Positions 35,495-43,138 of a DNA stretch of 64,000 nt are shown here, piece by piece. Source of the stretch: Curtobacterium citreum (GTDB lineage Bacteria > Actinomycetota > Actinomycetes > Actinomycetales > Microbacteriaceae). Location: the NCBI RefSeq assembly GCF_006715175.1, contig NZ_VFMQ01000001.1, forward strand, positions 2,046,001 to 2,110,000. Reading direction: 5' to 3'. A program made the translations under genes and the position numbers. Numbering within the stretch: the stretch's first letter is position 1; every line of letters starts with the position of its first letter. The notes under the pieces are model-generated. The model worked only from the letters and a program-made list of their open reading frames with translations. It searched no databases and had not been told where the DNA came from.

Positions 35495-36300
35495 GCGCCG
35501 TCGTCGGGTTCGACCTCGACCGCACGCTCGTCTACTCCGCGGCCGCCCTGCTGCTCGAGGGCCCGGACGACCAGGCACCACCGCTCGTCGTCGCCGAGGT
35601 GTACCAGGGCGCGCCCCTGTCCTTCATGACTCGTCCCGCCGAGGACGCCCTCGCCGCCCTCGCCGCGCGCGCGACCGTGGTGCCGGTCACGACCCGGACC
35701 GTGGCGCAGTACCGGCGGATCCGCCTGCCCCTGCCCACGGACGGCTGGGCGGTCACCACGAACGGGGCCGTCATCCTGCACGGCGGCACGCCGGACGCCG
35801 ACTGGGCGGAGTCCCTCCGGTCGGACATCGCGTCCTCGTCGGCGCCGCTCCCCGAGGCCGAGGAACGCTTCCTGGGCCTCCTGCCCACCGGCGCCCTGCT
35901 CCGGAACCACCGCGCCGAGGAGCTGTTCGTCTACGCCGTCGTCGACCGGGCGGCGCTTCCCGACGCCGCGCTGCAGGACCTCGTCGCCGCGCTCGACCTG
36001 CTCGGGTGGGTCGTGTCGCTCCAGGGCCGCAAGCTGTACGCGGTGCCCCGAGCGATCCGGAAGGAACGTGCCCTCGCCGAGGTCGCCGCGCGTGTCGGCG
36101 CCACGACCACCGTCGCCGCGGGCGACTCGCTGCTCGACCGGGACATGCTCGCGTGGGCGGACGTCGCGCTCCGGCCGGCGCACGGCGAGCTCCACGCCGT
36201 CGGGTGGACCGCGCCGCACTGCACCGTGACGCACGCCGCGGGCGTGCGCGCCGGCGAGGAGATCGTGGCGCTGGCCGCGGCGGCGGTCGCGCGCGCCTGA
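35491..36300 (+). CDS. HAD-family hydrolase of the Ter module
   Basis: A 269-aa HAD-superfamily phosphatase of the Cof/sucrose-phosphatase-like type. Motif I is GFDLDRTLVYS at residues 6-16 (nucleophile Asp), motif II is VTTRT near 69, a Lys is present in AIRKERA near residue 191, and motif IV is AAGDSLLDRDML near residue 209. A cap domain lies between motifs II and III. Predicted to dephosphorylate the product of the preceding phosphoribosyltransferase and lyase. It starts by GTGA overlap and is the last gene of the cluster. Confidence 0.87.
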   Translation: MSAVVGFDLDRTLVYSAAALLLEGPDDQAPPLVVAEVYQGAPLSFMTRPAEDALAALAARATVVPVTTRTVAQYRRIRLPLPTDGWAVTTNGAVILHGGTPDADWAESLRSDIASSSAPLPEAEERFLGLLPTGALLRNHRAEELFVYAVVDRAALPDAALQDLVAALDLLGWVVSLQGRKLYAVPRAIRKERALAEVAARVGATTTVAAGDSLLDRDMLAWADVALRPAHGELHAVGWTAPHCTVTHAAGVRAGEEIVALAAAAVARA

Positions 36301-36379
36301 CCGCGCCGGGCCGCGCAGCCGGGACGCGCGCCGGCCGGGCCGCGCCGCCTGTCCGCCCGCGTCCGCCACGCGGCCACCC

Positions 36380-36424
36380 ACCGGCCTGGAGGCACGGTGC
36401 CGCCCCGCCCCGCGCCTCCCGTCC
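36380..36424. repeat. Dispersed repeat, imperfect inverted copy
   Basis: CCTGGAGGCACGG on the left faces CCGCGCCTCCCGTCC on the right with a longer unpaired centre. It has the same arms as the perfect copies at 4653 and 46703. Confidence 0.65.
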
Positions 36425-36555
36425 GTCCTCACGCGCTGAGCGACAGCTCGCGCGCTCGCGACCCCGTGACGTGTCGCTGGGCCCGAAACGTGCCCAGCCC
36501 TCCCATCGCTCGCCCTCCCGTCGCGCGCCCGCGAGCGCCCGCCCGCACACGCAGA

Positions 36556-36587
36556 ACGGGCGGCCCTCCCGGAGGAGGACCGCCCGT
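36556..36587 (-). terminator. Terminator of rpmE2
   Basis: ACGGGCGG pairs with CCGCCCGT, and an inner CCTCC/GGAGG pair closes the loop. Located 15 bp after the rpmE2 stop on the minus strand. Confidence 0.75.
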
Positions 36588-36601
36588 CAGGCGTTCGGGA
36601 C

Positions 36602-36850
36602 CTACTTGCTGAAGCCCTTGAAGCGCTGGTTGAACTTCTCGACGCGACCGGCCGAGTCGAGGATGCGCTGCTTGCCCGTGTAGAACGGGTGCGACGCGGA
36701 CGAGATCTCGACGTCGATGACCGGGTAGGTCGCACCGTCGAGCTCGATGGTCTTGTCGCTGGTCGCGGTCGAACGCGTCAGGAACGTCTCACCGGAGGCC
36801 AGGTCGCGGAAGACGATGGCGTTGTACTCGGGGTGGATGTCGGTCTTCAT
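36602..36850 (-). CDS. rpmE2: 50S ribosomal protein L31 type B
   Basis: An 82-aa ribosomal protein, starting [20 protein letters not shown]. It has no Cys at all, so it is the zinc-independent (C-minus) type B form, which lacks the CxxC ribbon of type A. In many bacteria this paralogue is made under zinc limitation; in Microbacteriaceae it may be the main form. AGGAA is about 5 nt before the ATG, and a TATCGT -10 candidate at 36937-36942 gives an 85-nt leader. I recognise no Zur-type palindrome. Confidence 0.95.
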   Translation of the reverse strand: MKTDIHPEYNAIVFRDLASGETFLTRSTATSDKTIELDGATYPVIDVEISSASHPFYTGKQRILDSAGRVEKFNQRFKGFSK

Positions 36851-36970
36851 GGAGATTCCTCGGTTGGAGATGGTGGGAATGTGCGGGCACTCGAGTGAGC
36901 ACCGCACGGGAAGTCTGCGGCGTGCGCCAGCCGTCCACGATACCAGAAGACGGGCCGGAACAGGAGCAGG

Positions 36971-37753
36971 TCAGGCCGCGCGTGCCGTCCAGCGGCCGGC
37001 GTCCTCGGTCACGGTGAGCGCGACGCCGAACGCCTCGGTCAGGGTGGCGTCGGTGAGCACCTCGTCGATCGCGCCGGACGCCTGGACGTGGCCGTCCGCG
37101 AGCACCAGGGCGTGGGTGAAGCCCGCGGGGATCTCCTCGACGTGGTGGGTGACCACGACGATGGCGGGCGAGTCGCTGCTCTGCGCGTAGCCGCCGAGCG
37201 TCCGGACCAGGCTCTCGCGGGCACCGAGGTCGAGCGACGCGGCCGGCTCGTCCAGGAACAGGACCTCGGGGTCGGTCATGACGGCACGGGCGATCTGCAC
37301 GCGCTTCTGCTCGCCGTCGCTCAGCTCGCCGAACGTGCGCTCGGTGAAGGCGCCGAGACCCCACTCCTCGAGCACACGCTGGGCGCGGCGGACGTCGAGC
37401 TCCTCGTACTCCTCGTTCCAGCGCCCCGTGACCGAGTACGCCGCGGTGAGCACGACGTCGACGACCTTCTCGGTCACCGGGATGCGCCGGGCGAGCGCGG
37501 TGGACGCGAAGCCGATGCGCGGACGGAGCTCGAAGAGGTCGGCGCCGCCCAGGTCGGTCCCGAGCACCTCGACGGACCCCGACGTGGGGAACGTCTGCGC
37601 GCCCGCGACCTGCAGCAGCGTGGTCTTGCCGGCACCGTTCGCGCCGAGCACCACCCAGCGTTCGTCGTCCTGCACCTCCCACGAGATCCCGTCGAGGATG
37701 GTGGCCCCGTTGCGGACCACGGAGACGTCTGACAAGCGCACGACCGAGGGCAT
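36971..37753 (-). CDS. ABC transporter ATP-binding protein (stand-alone)
   Basis: A 260-aa ATPase. Walker A is LGANGAGKTT near residue 38, the Q-loop region follows, the signature is variant LSDGEQKR near residue 146, Walker B is EVLFLDEPAASLD near residue 165, and the switch His is in VVTHHVEEI. It resembles YlmA/ModF-type single ATPases without a nearby permease, so the partner or role (transport or otherwise) is unknown. The ATG lies 10 bp after the glgA stop, and TAGGCT 7 nt upstream could drive it leaderless. Confidence 0.85.
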   Translation of the reverse strand: MPSVVRLSDVSVVRNGATILDGISWEVQDDERWVVLGANGAGKTTLLQVAGAQTFPTSGSVEVLGTDLGGADLFELRPRIGFASTALARRIPVTEKVVDVVLTAAYSVTGRWNEEYEELDVRRAQRVLEEWGLGAFTERTFGELSDGEQKRVQIARAVMTDPEVLFLDEPAASLDLGARESLVRTLGGYAQSSDSPAIVVVTHHVEEIPAGFTHALVLADGHVQASGAIDEVLTDATLTEAFGVALTVTEDAGRWTARAA

Positions 37754-37760
37754 GTGCTCC

Positions 37761-37766
37761 AGCCTA
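37761..37766 (-). promoter_or_regulatory. Leaderless -10 box, ABC ATPase; contains the glgA stop codon
   Basis: TAGGCT on the minus strand, 7 nt before the ATG at 37753. Its first three bases are the glgA TAG stop. Confidence 0.5.
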
Positions 37767-38963
37767 CGGGTTCTGCGCGAGCACCTCGTCGTAGACCTGC
37801 CGTGTCCGGTGGGCGATCGCGTCCCACGTGAACTCGGACTCCACGCGGAGGCGTCCGGCGCGGCCCATGAGCTTCGCCAGGCCCTCGTCGGCGAGCACCT
37901 CGTCCAGGGTCGCGGCGAGGTCGGCGACGAAGCGGTCGGGGTCGTTCGGGGTGCCCGTGCCGTCCTGCGCCTGGTCGATCGGCACGATGCGCCCGGTCAG
38001 GCCGTCCGCGACGACCTCGGGGATGCCGCCGGTCTTCGTGCCGACGACCGGGATGCCGCACGCCATCGCCTCGAGGTTCACGATGCCGAGCGGCTCGTAG
38101 ATCGAGGGGCAGACGAACACGGTGCCGGACGACAGCACGTTCACGACCTCGCGGTGGGACAGCATCCGGTCGATCCAGACCACGCCCTGCCGCGTCTCGC
38201 GGAGCGACTCGACGAGCCCGGTGACCTCGGCCATGATCTCGGGGGTGTCCGGGGCGCCGGCGCACAGGACGATCTGGACGTCCTCGGGGAGCGCGGCCAC
38301 CGCGCGGAGCAGGTACGGCAGGCCCTTCTGCCGCGTGATCCGGCCGACGAACACCACGGAGCGCTTCGACGGGTCGATGCCGAGCGCGCGGACGGCGTCC
38401 TCGTCGACGGTCGGCTTCCACTCCTCGATGTCGATGCCGTTGTAGACGACCCGTACCGTCGCCGGGTCGATCGACGGGTACGAGCGCAGGATGTCGGCCC
38501 GCATGGCCTTCGACACGGCGATCACGCCGTCGGCGTTCTCGAACGCCTCGCGCTCCATCCAGCTCGAGAGCCGGTAGCCGCCGCCGAGCTGCTCGGCCTT
38601 CCACGGGCGGAGCGGCTCGAGGCTGTGGGCGGTGACCACGTGCGGGATGGCGTGGGTGAGCTGCGCGATCCGTCCGGCGGCGTTCGCGTACCAGGTGTGC
38701 GAGTGCACGAGGTCCGCACCGGCGACGTCGGCCGCGATCGCGACGTCCGTGCCGAGGGCCTGCAGTGCGCCGTTCGCCTGCTCCAGGCCGGCGGGCGTGC
38801 GGTACGCCCAGACATCGGTCTCGTCGCGGAAGGCCCCGAAGGCCCGCACGCGGACGTCCGTGTCCGTCCCCGACCGCAGGGCTGCGGTGAGTTCGGCAAC
38901 GTGGACACCCGCTCCGCCGTAGACCTCCGGCGGATACTCCCTGGTCAGCAGATCGACTCGCAC
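37764..38963 (-). CDS. glgA: Glycogen synthase (GT4, actinobacterial GlgA)
   Basis: A 399-aa GT-B glycosyltransferase predicted to use ADP-glucose for alpha-1,4-glucan (or maltose-1-phosphate) synthesis. It starts [22 protein letters not shown], the actinobacterial GlgA signature with the donor-loop glycines. [15 protein letters not shown] lies in mid-protein, and [20 protein letters not shown] carries the E-x7-E donor site. It is divergent from glgC with a 47-bp gap between starts. TACGTT is 6 nt before the GTG, so it is leaderless. The related mycobacterial enzyme can make maltose-1-phosphate (GlgM activity), which sequence alone cannot separate. Confidence 0.93.
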   Translation of the reverse strand: MRVDLLTREYPPEVYGGAGVHVAELTAALRSGTDTDVRVRAFGAFRDETDVWAYRTPAGLEQANGALQALGTDVAIAADVAGADLVHSHTWYANAAGRIAQLTHAIPHVVTAHSLEPLRPWKAEQLGGGYRLSSWMEREAFENADGVIAVSKAMRADILRSYPSIDPATVRVVYNGIDIEEWKPTVDEDAVRALGIDPSKRSVVFVGRITRQKGLPYLLRAVAALPEDVQIVLCAGAPDTPEIMAEVTGLVESLRETRQGVVWIDRMLSHREVVNVLSSGTVFVCPSIYEPLGIVNLEAMACGIPVVGTKTGGIPEVVADGLTGRIVPIDQAQDGTGTPNDPDRFVADLAATLDEVLADEGLAKLMGRAGRLRVESEFTWDAIAHRTRQVYDEVLAQNP

Positions 38964-38969
38964 TGGTTC

Positions 38970-38975
38970 AACGTA
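38970..38975 (-). promoter_or_regulatory. Leaderless -10 box, glgA
   Basis: TACGTT on the minus strand, 6 nt before the GTG at 38963. It faces away from the glgC -10, 22 bp apart. Confidence 0.6.
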
Positions 38976-38997
38976 ACGGGTTCGCTGTCCGGACGCC

Positions 38998-39003
38998 TAC
39001 TGT
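38998..39003 (+). promoter_or_regulatory. Leaderless -10 box, glgC
   Basis: TACTGT, 7 nt before the ATG at 39011. An in-frame GTG at 39002 lies inside the box and is unlikely to be the start. Confidence 0.65.
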
Positions 39004-39010
39004 GAACCAC

Positions 39011-40252
39011 ATGGCACCAAAGAAGGTATTCGGCATCGTCCTCGCCGGTGGCGAGGGCAAGCGGCTCATGCCGCTCACCGCCGACCGCGCGAAGCCCGCA
39101 GTCCCGTTCGGCGGGAACTTCCGACTCATCGACTTCGCGCTCTCCAACCTGGTCAACTCCGGGTTGCAGAAGATCGTCGTCCTGACGCAGTACAAGTCGC
39201 ACAGCCTCGACCGCCACGTCGCGGAGACCTGGCGCATGGAGGGCCTCCTCGGCTCGTACGTCGCCTCGGTGCCCGCGCAGCAGCGACTCGGCAAGCGCTG
39301 GTTCGCCGGGTCCGCCGACGCGATCCTGCAGTCGCTCAACCTGCTCCGCGACGAGCGCCCGGACATCGTCGTGGTGGTCGGTGCCGACCACGTGTACCGC
39401 ATGGACTTCTCGCAGATGATCGAGGCCCACATCAATTCCGGCCGCAGTGCCACGGTCGCGGCGATCCGCCAGCCGATCGGCCTCGCCGACCAGTTCGGCG
39501 TGATCCAGGTCGCCGAGGACGACCCGACGAAGATCGACGCGTTCCTCGAGAAGCCCAAGGACGCCGTCGGGCTGGCCGACTCCCCCGGCGAGATCCTCGC
39601 GTCGATGGGCAACTACGTCTTCACCGCCGACGCCCTCGTCGACGCGGTGCTCCGCGACGGGCAGATCGAGACGAGCGCGCACGACATGGGCGGCGACATC
39701 GTCCCGGACTTCGTGTCCCGCGGCGACGCCGGCGTCTACGACCTGCAGCGCAACGACGTGCCCGGCTCGAACGAGCGCGACCGCTTCTACTGGCGCGACG
39801 TGGGGACGATCGACTCGTTCTTCGACGCGCACATGGACCTCATCGCGCCCGTCCCGGTCTTCAACCTGTACAACCAGGACTGGCCGATCTTCAACCAGCA
39901 GACGAACCTGCCGCCGGCGAAGTTCGTCCGTGACGGCAACGGCAACACCGGCTCCACGGTCGACTCGATCGTCTCGCTCGGCTGCCTGCTCTCCGGCGCG
40001 CAGGTCGAGCGCAGCGTCATCGGTCCCTGGTGCGGGATCGACTCCGGCGCGAAGGTCCTCGACTCGATCGTCTTCGAGCGTGCATCCATCGGCGCCGGCG
40101 CGATCGTCAACCACGCGATCCTGGACAAGGACGTCGTCATCGCGCCGGGCGCGCAGGTCGGCGTGGACCGCGAGACCGACGAGGCCCGCGGCTTCACGGT
40201 GACGGAGTCCGGGATCACGGTCGTCGGCAAGGGCGTCCGCGTCGAGGCGTAG
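39011..40252 (+). CDS. glgC: Glucose-1-phosphate adenylyltransferase
   Basis: A 413-aa ADP-glucose pyrophosphorylase, the committing step to glycogen. [23 protein letters not shown] at 13-35 is the pyrophosphorylase signature (read in two parts), GADHVYRMD carries the catalytic Asp, and FLEKPK the sugar-binding Glu-Lys. A left-handed beta-helix closes the C-terminus. The last nine codons and stop are the first part of a 68-bp tandem array that continues past the gene; the protein end itself appears normal for the family. Leaderless from TACTGT. Confidence 0.96.
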   Translation: MAPKKVFGIVLAGGEGKRLMPLTADRAKPAVPFGGNFRLIDFALSNLVNSGLQKIVVLTQYKSHSLDRHVAETWRMEGLLGSYVASVPAQQRLGKRWFAGSADAILQSLNLLRDERPDIVVVVGADHVYRMDFSQMIEAHINSGRSATVAAIRQPIGLADQFGVIQVAEDDPTKIDAFLEKPKDAVGLADSPGEILASMGNYVFTADALVDAVLRDGQIETSAHDMGGDIVPDFVSRGDAGVYDLQRNDVPGSNERDRFYWRDVGTIDSFFDAHMDLIAPVPVFNLYNQDWPIFNQQTNLPPAKFVRDGNGNTGSTVDSIVSLGCLLSGAQVERSVIGPWCGIDSGAKVLDSIVFERASIGAGAIVNHAILDKDVVIAPGAQVGVDRETDEARGFTVTESGITVVGKGVRVEA

Positions 40253-40730
40253 CGCGAAACGGCGTCCGAGTCCGGACTGCACCCGCCGACGTCGGCAAGG
40301 GCGTCCGCGTCGAGGCGTAGCGCGAAACGGCGTCCGAGTCCGGACTGCACCCGCCGACGTCGGCAAGGGCGTCCGCGTCGAGGCGTAGCGCGAAACGGCG
40401 TCCGAGTCCGGACTGCACCCGCCGACGTCGGCAAGGGCGTCCGCGTCGAGGCGTAGCGCGAAACGGCGTCCGAGTCCGGACTGCACCCGCCGACGTCGGC
40501 AAGGGCGTCCGCGTCGAGGCGTAGCGCGAAACGGCGTCCGAGTCCGGACTGCACCCGCCGACGTCGGCAAGGGCGTCCGCGTCGAGGCGTAGCGCGAAAC
40601 GGCGTCCGAGTCCGGACTGCACCCGCCGACGTCGGCAAGGGCGTCCGCGTCGAGGCGTAGCGCGAAACGGCGTCCGAGTCCGGACTGCACCCGCCGACGT
40701 CGGCAAGGGCGTCCGCGTCGAGGCGTAGCG
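40223..40730. repeat. 68-bp perfect tandem array copied from the glgC 3' end
   Basis: Seven full 68-bp units start at 40223, 40291, 40359, 40427, 40495, 40563 and 40631, plus a 32-bp partial unit at 40699-40730. All are identical by eye. Unit 1 begins inside glgC and contains its last nine codons and TAG; each later unit repeats them. Every unit carries the palindrome AGTCCGGACT, and each unit junction makes GCCGACGTCGGC. Since 68 is not a multiple of 3, no frame repeats unit by unit, which argues against a coding role. Confidence 0.95.
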
Positions 40731-40775
40731 GGGACCCGGCAGGTCACGTCGCCGACGTGGCACCACCGGCCTGGA

Positions 40776-40808
40776 GGCGCGGCTGACGTCACGGACGTCG
40801 GCCGCGCC
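40776..40808 (+). terminator. Hairpin after the glgC array
   Basis: GGCGCGGC pairs with GCCGCGCC, and an inner GACGTC/GACGTC pair closes on ACG, with one T/G mismatch. A likely terminator ahead of serB. Confidence 0.6.
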
Positions 40809-40820
40809 CCCGGCAGTCGG

Positions 40821-40826
40821 TACCGT
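40821..40826 (+). promoter_or_regulatory. Leaderless -10 box, serB
   Basis: TACCGT, 6 nt before the GTG at 40833. Confidence 0.6.
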
Positions 40827-40832
40827 TGGTCC

Positions 40833-41471
40833 GTGCCCCGCTTCCTCGTCGTCCTCGATGCCGATTCCACCCTCCTCGAGGACGAGGTCATCGAGCTCCT
40901 CGCCGACCACGCCGGGACCCGGCCACAGGTGCAGGCGGTGACGGAGCGCGCCATGCGCGGGGAGATCGACTTCGCCGCGAGCCTCCGGGAGCGGGTCGCG
41001 ACCCTGGCGGGCCTCCCGGCCGACGTCTGCACGCGCGCGCAGCAGGCGGTCCGCGTGACGCGGGGCGCCGACGAGCTCGTCCGCGGCGTGCACGCCGCCG
41101 GCGGGACCGTGGGCGTCGTGTCCGGCGGGTTCCACGAGGTCCTCGACCCGTTCGCCGCACGGCTCGGGCTGGACCACTGCCGGGCCAACCGGCTCGAGGT
41201 CGTCGACGGCGCCCTGACCGGCCGGGTGTCCGGCGACGTCGTGGACGCGGCGGCGAAGGCCGAGACCCTGCGGGCGTGGGCCGCCGAGGACGACGTGCCC
41301 CTCTCGCGGACCGTGGCGGTCGGCGACGGCGCGAACGACCTCGTCATGCTCGGCGTCGCGGCGCTGGGCGTGGCGTTCGACGCGAAGCCGCTCGTGCGCG
41401 CACGGGCGGACGTGGCGGTCGTGGACCGCGACCTGTCCGCCGTGCTCGCCACGCTGGGTCTGCGGGGCTGA
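40833..41471 (+). CDS. serB: Phosphoserine phosphatase
   Basis: A 212-aa HAD-family enzyme predicted to release serine from phosphoserine, the last step of serine synthesis. Motif I is VLDADSTLLEDE at 7-18 (nucleophile Asp9 and acid Asp11), motif II is VVSGGF near residue 95, the Lys is in AAAKAETL, and motif IV is GDGANDLVML near residue 164. It lacks the N-terminal ACT domain of larger actinobacterial SerB proteins, which is within family variation. Leaderless GTG. Confidence 0.92.
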   Translation: MPRFLVVLDADSTLLEDEVIELLADHAGTRPQVQAVTERAMRGEIDFAASLRERVATLAGLPADVCTRAQQAVRVTRGADELVRGVHAAGGTVGVVSGGFHEVLDPFAARLGLDHCRANRLEVVDGALTGRVSGDVVDAAAKAETLRAWAAEDDVPLSRTVAVGDGANDLVMLGVAALGVAFDAKPLVRARADVAVVDRDLSAVLATLGLRG

Positions 41472-41489
41472 CCCGGCCCGCGGGACGGC

Positions 41490-42203
41490 CTAGTGGCCCA
41501 TCCCGAGACCGCCGTCGACCGGGATGACCGCTCCGGAGACGTACCCGGCGCCGTCGCCGGCGAGGAACAGCGTGGCCGCCGCGACGTCCTCGACGGTGCC
41601 GTAGCGCGCCGCCGGGATCTGCTTCTTGAACTCGGCCTGCAGCTCCTCGGGGAGCGCGGCCGTCATGTCCGTCTGGATGAACCCGGGAGCGACGACGTTC
41701 GCCGTGATGCCGCGGGACCCGAGCTCGCGGGTGATCGACCGCGCCATGCCGACGAGCGCGGCCTTCGACGATGCGTAGTTGACCTGACCGACCTGGCCGT
41801 ACGCACCGACGACGCTCGACATGAGCACGATGCGGCCGAACTTCGCCTTCATCATCCCCTTCGTGGCGCGCTTGACGACGCGGAAGGTACCCGTCAGGTT
41901 CGTGTCGACGACGCTCGTGAAGTCCTCCTCCGACATGCGGAGCAGGAGCTGGTCGTTCGTGATCCCGGCGTTCGCGACGAGGACCTCGACCGGGCCGAGC
42001 TCGGCCTCGACCTGCGTGAACGCGGCGTCGACCGAGGCGGAGTCCGTGATGTCCGCGGCGACGGTGAGCGCGCCCTCGGGTCCGCCCGTGCCGCTCCGGG
42101 AGGTCACGGCGACGCGGTGGCCCTCTGCGACGAAACGCTCCGCCAGCGCGTGGCCGATGCCGCGGTTGCCGCCGGTGATCAGGACGGTTCGGGGGGTGCT
42201 CAT
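41490..42203 (-). CDS. fabG: 3-oxoacyl-ACP reductase (SDR family)
   Basis: A 237-aa classical short-chain dehydrogenase. The NADP site is TGGNRGIG near residue 11, NAG in LVANAGITND, catalytic Ser in MSSVVGAYGQVG, YASSK for Tyr and Lys, and APGFIQTDM. Predicted to reduce 3-oxoacyl-ACP in fatty acid synthesis. GGAG lies 5 nt before the ATG, and TACGCT about 70 bp upstream is a candidate -10. Mycobacterial MabA-like proteins have the same fold. Alone here, so a side pathway cannot be excluded. Confidence 0.9.
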   Translation of the reverse strand: MSTPRTVLITGGNRGIGHALAERFVAEGHRVAVTSRSGTGGPEGALTVAADITDSASVDAAFTQVEAELGPVEVLVANAGITNDQLLLRMSEEDFTSVVDTNLTGTFRVVKRATKGMMKAKFGRIVLMSSVVGAYGQVGQVNYASSKAALVGMARSITRELGSRGITANVVAPGFIQTDMTAALPEELQAEFKKQIPAARYGTVEDVAAATLFLAGDGAGYVSGAVIPVDGGLGMGH

Positions 42204-42368
42204 GGTCGCTCCGTTCGTGTGGTGGTACCGGGCGTCCGGTCGGTCGGACCCGCCGGACACGCCCGGACGAGCGTACCGGAGCCGGTACCCGCAGTTGTCC
42301 CCCGCGCGGCTGGCCCACTGTCGGTGGTGCGGGCTTAGGCTGGTCACCGGGAAGAGGAAGAACACCGT

Positions 42369-42830
42369 ATGAAGTCGCAGCGCACGAAGTCGCGTACCAC
42401 CGCGATGCAGAGCATCACGACGCTCCCGGACTCCCCGGAGCTGGACCGGGCGCACCGCCTGTCCAAGTACGTCTGGCAGATGGCGTTCCGCGTGGTGTGC
42501 TTCGTCGGCGCCGTCCTCATCTGGTCCGCGTGGCACACGTGGCTCGCGGTCATCCCGATCGTCGCCGCGGCCGTCATCCCCTGGGTCGCCGTGATCCTGG
42601 CGAACGCCGGCAGCCAGGCAGAGAGCGACATCGTGACGCCCGCCGGTGCCATCGAGCTCTACGACGCCGTCGACCCCCGCCTCCGCGAGCAACAGGAGGA
42701 CGCCCGGGCCGAGGCCTACCGCGCCGAGCAGGAGCGCCTGCGCGAACAGGCGCAGCACGCCCAGGAAGAGTGGCAGCGGAACGGCGACCGCTCCCGCGTC
42801 TGGACCGCGCGGTCGAAGGCCCGGCGCTGA
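42369..42830 (+). CDS. DUF3099 membrane protein
   Basis: A 153-aa protein with the DUF3099 core: SITTLPDSPELDRAHRLSKY, then two close transmembrane helices (about residues 42-56 and 60-79). A cytosolic charged helical tail rich in Glu, Gln and Arg follows (residues 99-140). Function unknown. AGAGGAAG precedes the ATG, and TAGGCT near 42336 is a probable -10. It shares a translationally overlapping operon with a 102-aa protein and SURF1, a context common in actinobacteria and suggestive of respiratory membrane assembly. Confidence 0.87.
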   Translation: MKSQRTKSRTTAMQSITTLPDSPELDRAHRLSKYVWQMAFRVVCFVGAVLIWSAWHTWLAVIPIVAAAVIPWVAVILANAGSQAESDIVTPAGAIELYDAVDPRLREQQEDARAEAYRAEQERLREQAQHAQEEWQRNGDRSRVWTARSKARR

Positions 42831-43138
42831 TGGGCGCGACCTTCGACCTCTTCACCGAGCCGGGCTCGACCCCGGTGTGCTCACGGGCCGGCTGCAGTGA
42901 GACCGCCGAGTGGCGCATCAACTGGCGGAACCCGCGCATCCACGCCACCGACCGGGTCAAGATCTGGGCCGCGTGCGACGAGCACTGCGACTTCCTCGCC
43001 GACTACCTCCGTTCGCGGTCCTTTCCCGTGCGCGTCACGGGCATGCAGGAAGAGGTCGAGCGGCTCGAGGACGTCCGGACGCGTGAGGACGCGCCGAAGA
43101 ACGACGTCGGGGTGCGCTCCACCGGCACCGGACGATGA
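42830..43138 (+). CDS. Small Cys/His-bearing protein in the SURF1 operon
   Basis: A 102-aa soluble protein. Cys17/Cys22 in CSRAGC and a later CDEHCDFLADYL form a possible four-ligand metal site of zinc-ribbon kind. EWRINWRNPRIH between them is conserved-looking. The C-terminal 30 residues are polar. It begins in TGATG overlap with DUF3099 and ends in ATGA overlap with SURF1, so all three are translated together. Some databases label relatives as acetone carboxylase, which this sequence does not support. Role unknown; metal delivery to cytochrome oxidase assembly is one guess. Confidence 0.8.
   Translation: MGATFDLFTEPGSTPVCSRAGCSETAEWRINWRNPRIHATDRVKIWAACDEHCDFLADYLRSRSFPVRVTGMQEEVERLEDVRTREDAPKNDVGVRSTGTGR

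Larger units (their letters stand above)
36301..36601. other. Non-coding region between the Ter cluster and rpmE2
   Basis: 301 bp between convergent genes. It holds an imperfect copy of the dispersed repeat (36380-36424) and a terminator hairpin for rpmE2 (36556-36587). The 130 bp between them are GC-rich with scattered GCGCGC tracts. I see no open frame with gene-like composition, and no clear hairpin immediately after the HAD gene. Confidence 0.6.
40253..40832. other. Non-coding region between glgC and serB
   Basis: 580 bp without a gene. 40253-40730 is the 68-bp array. 40731-40832 holds a half copy of the dispersed repeat (40766-40782), an interrupted hairpin (40776-40808) and the serB -10. 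Open frames through the array are artefacts of the repeat. Confidence 0.85.

Noticed and set aside
25468..36300. The Ter cluster as part of a prophage or genomic island
   Set aside because: No integrase, attachment repeat or tRNA boundary flanks it, and base composition and promoter style match the neighbours.
39787..40638. Repeat-bearing open frames on either strand through the 68-bp array
   Set aside because: The unit length is not a multiple of three, so the same DNA is read in three frames in turn. Openness comes from repeat composition, and the units copy a glgC stop region.
40223..40730. Could the 68-bp array be a CRISPR array?
   Set aside because: There are no unique spacers: the whole 68 bp repeats unchanged. 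No cas genes are near, and the first unit is part of glgC.
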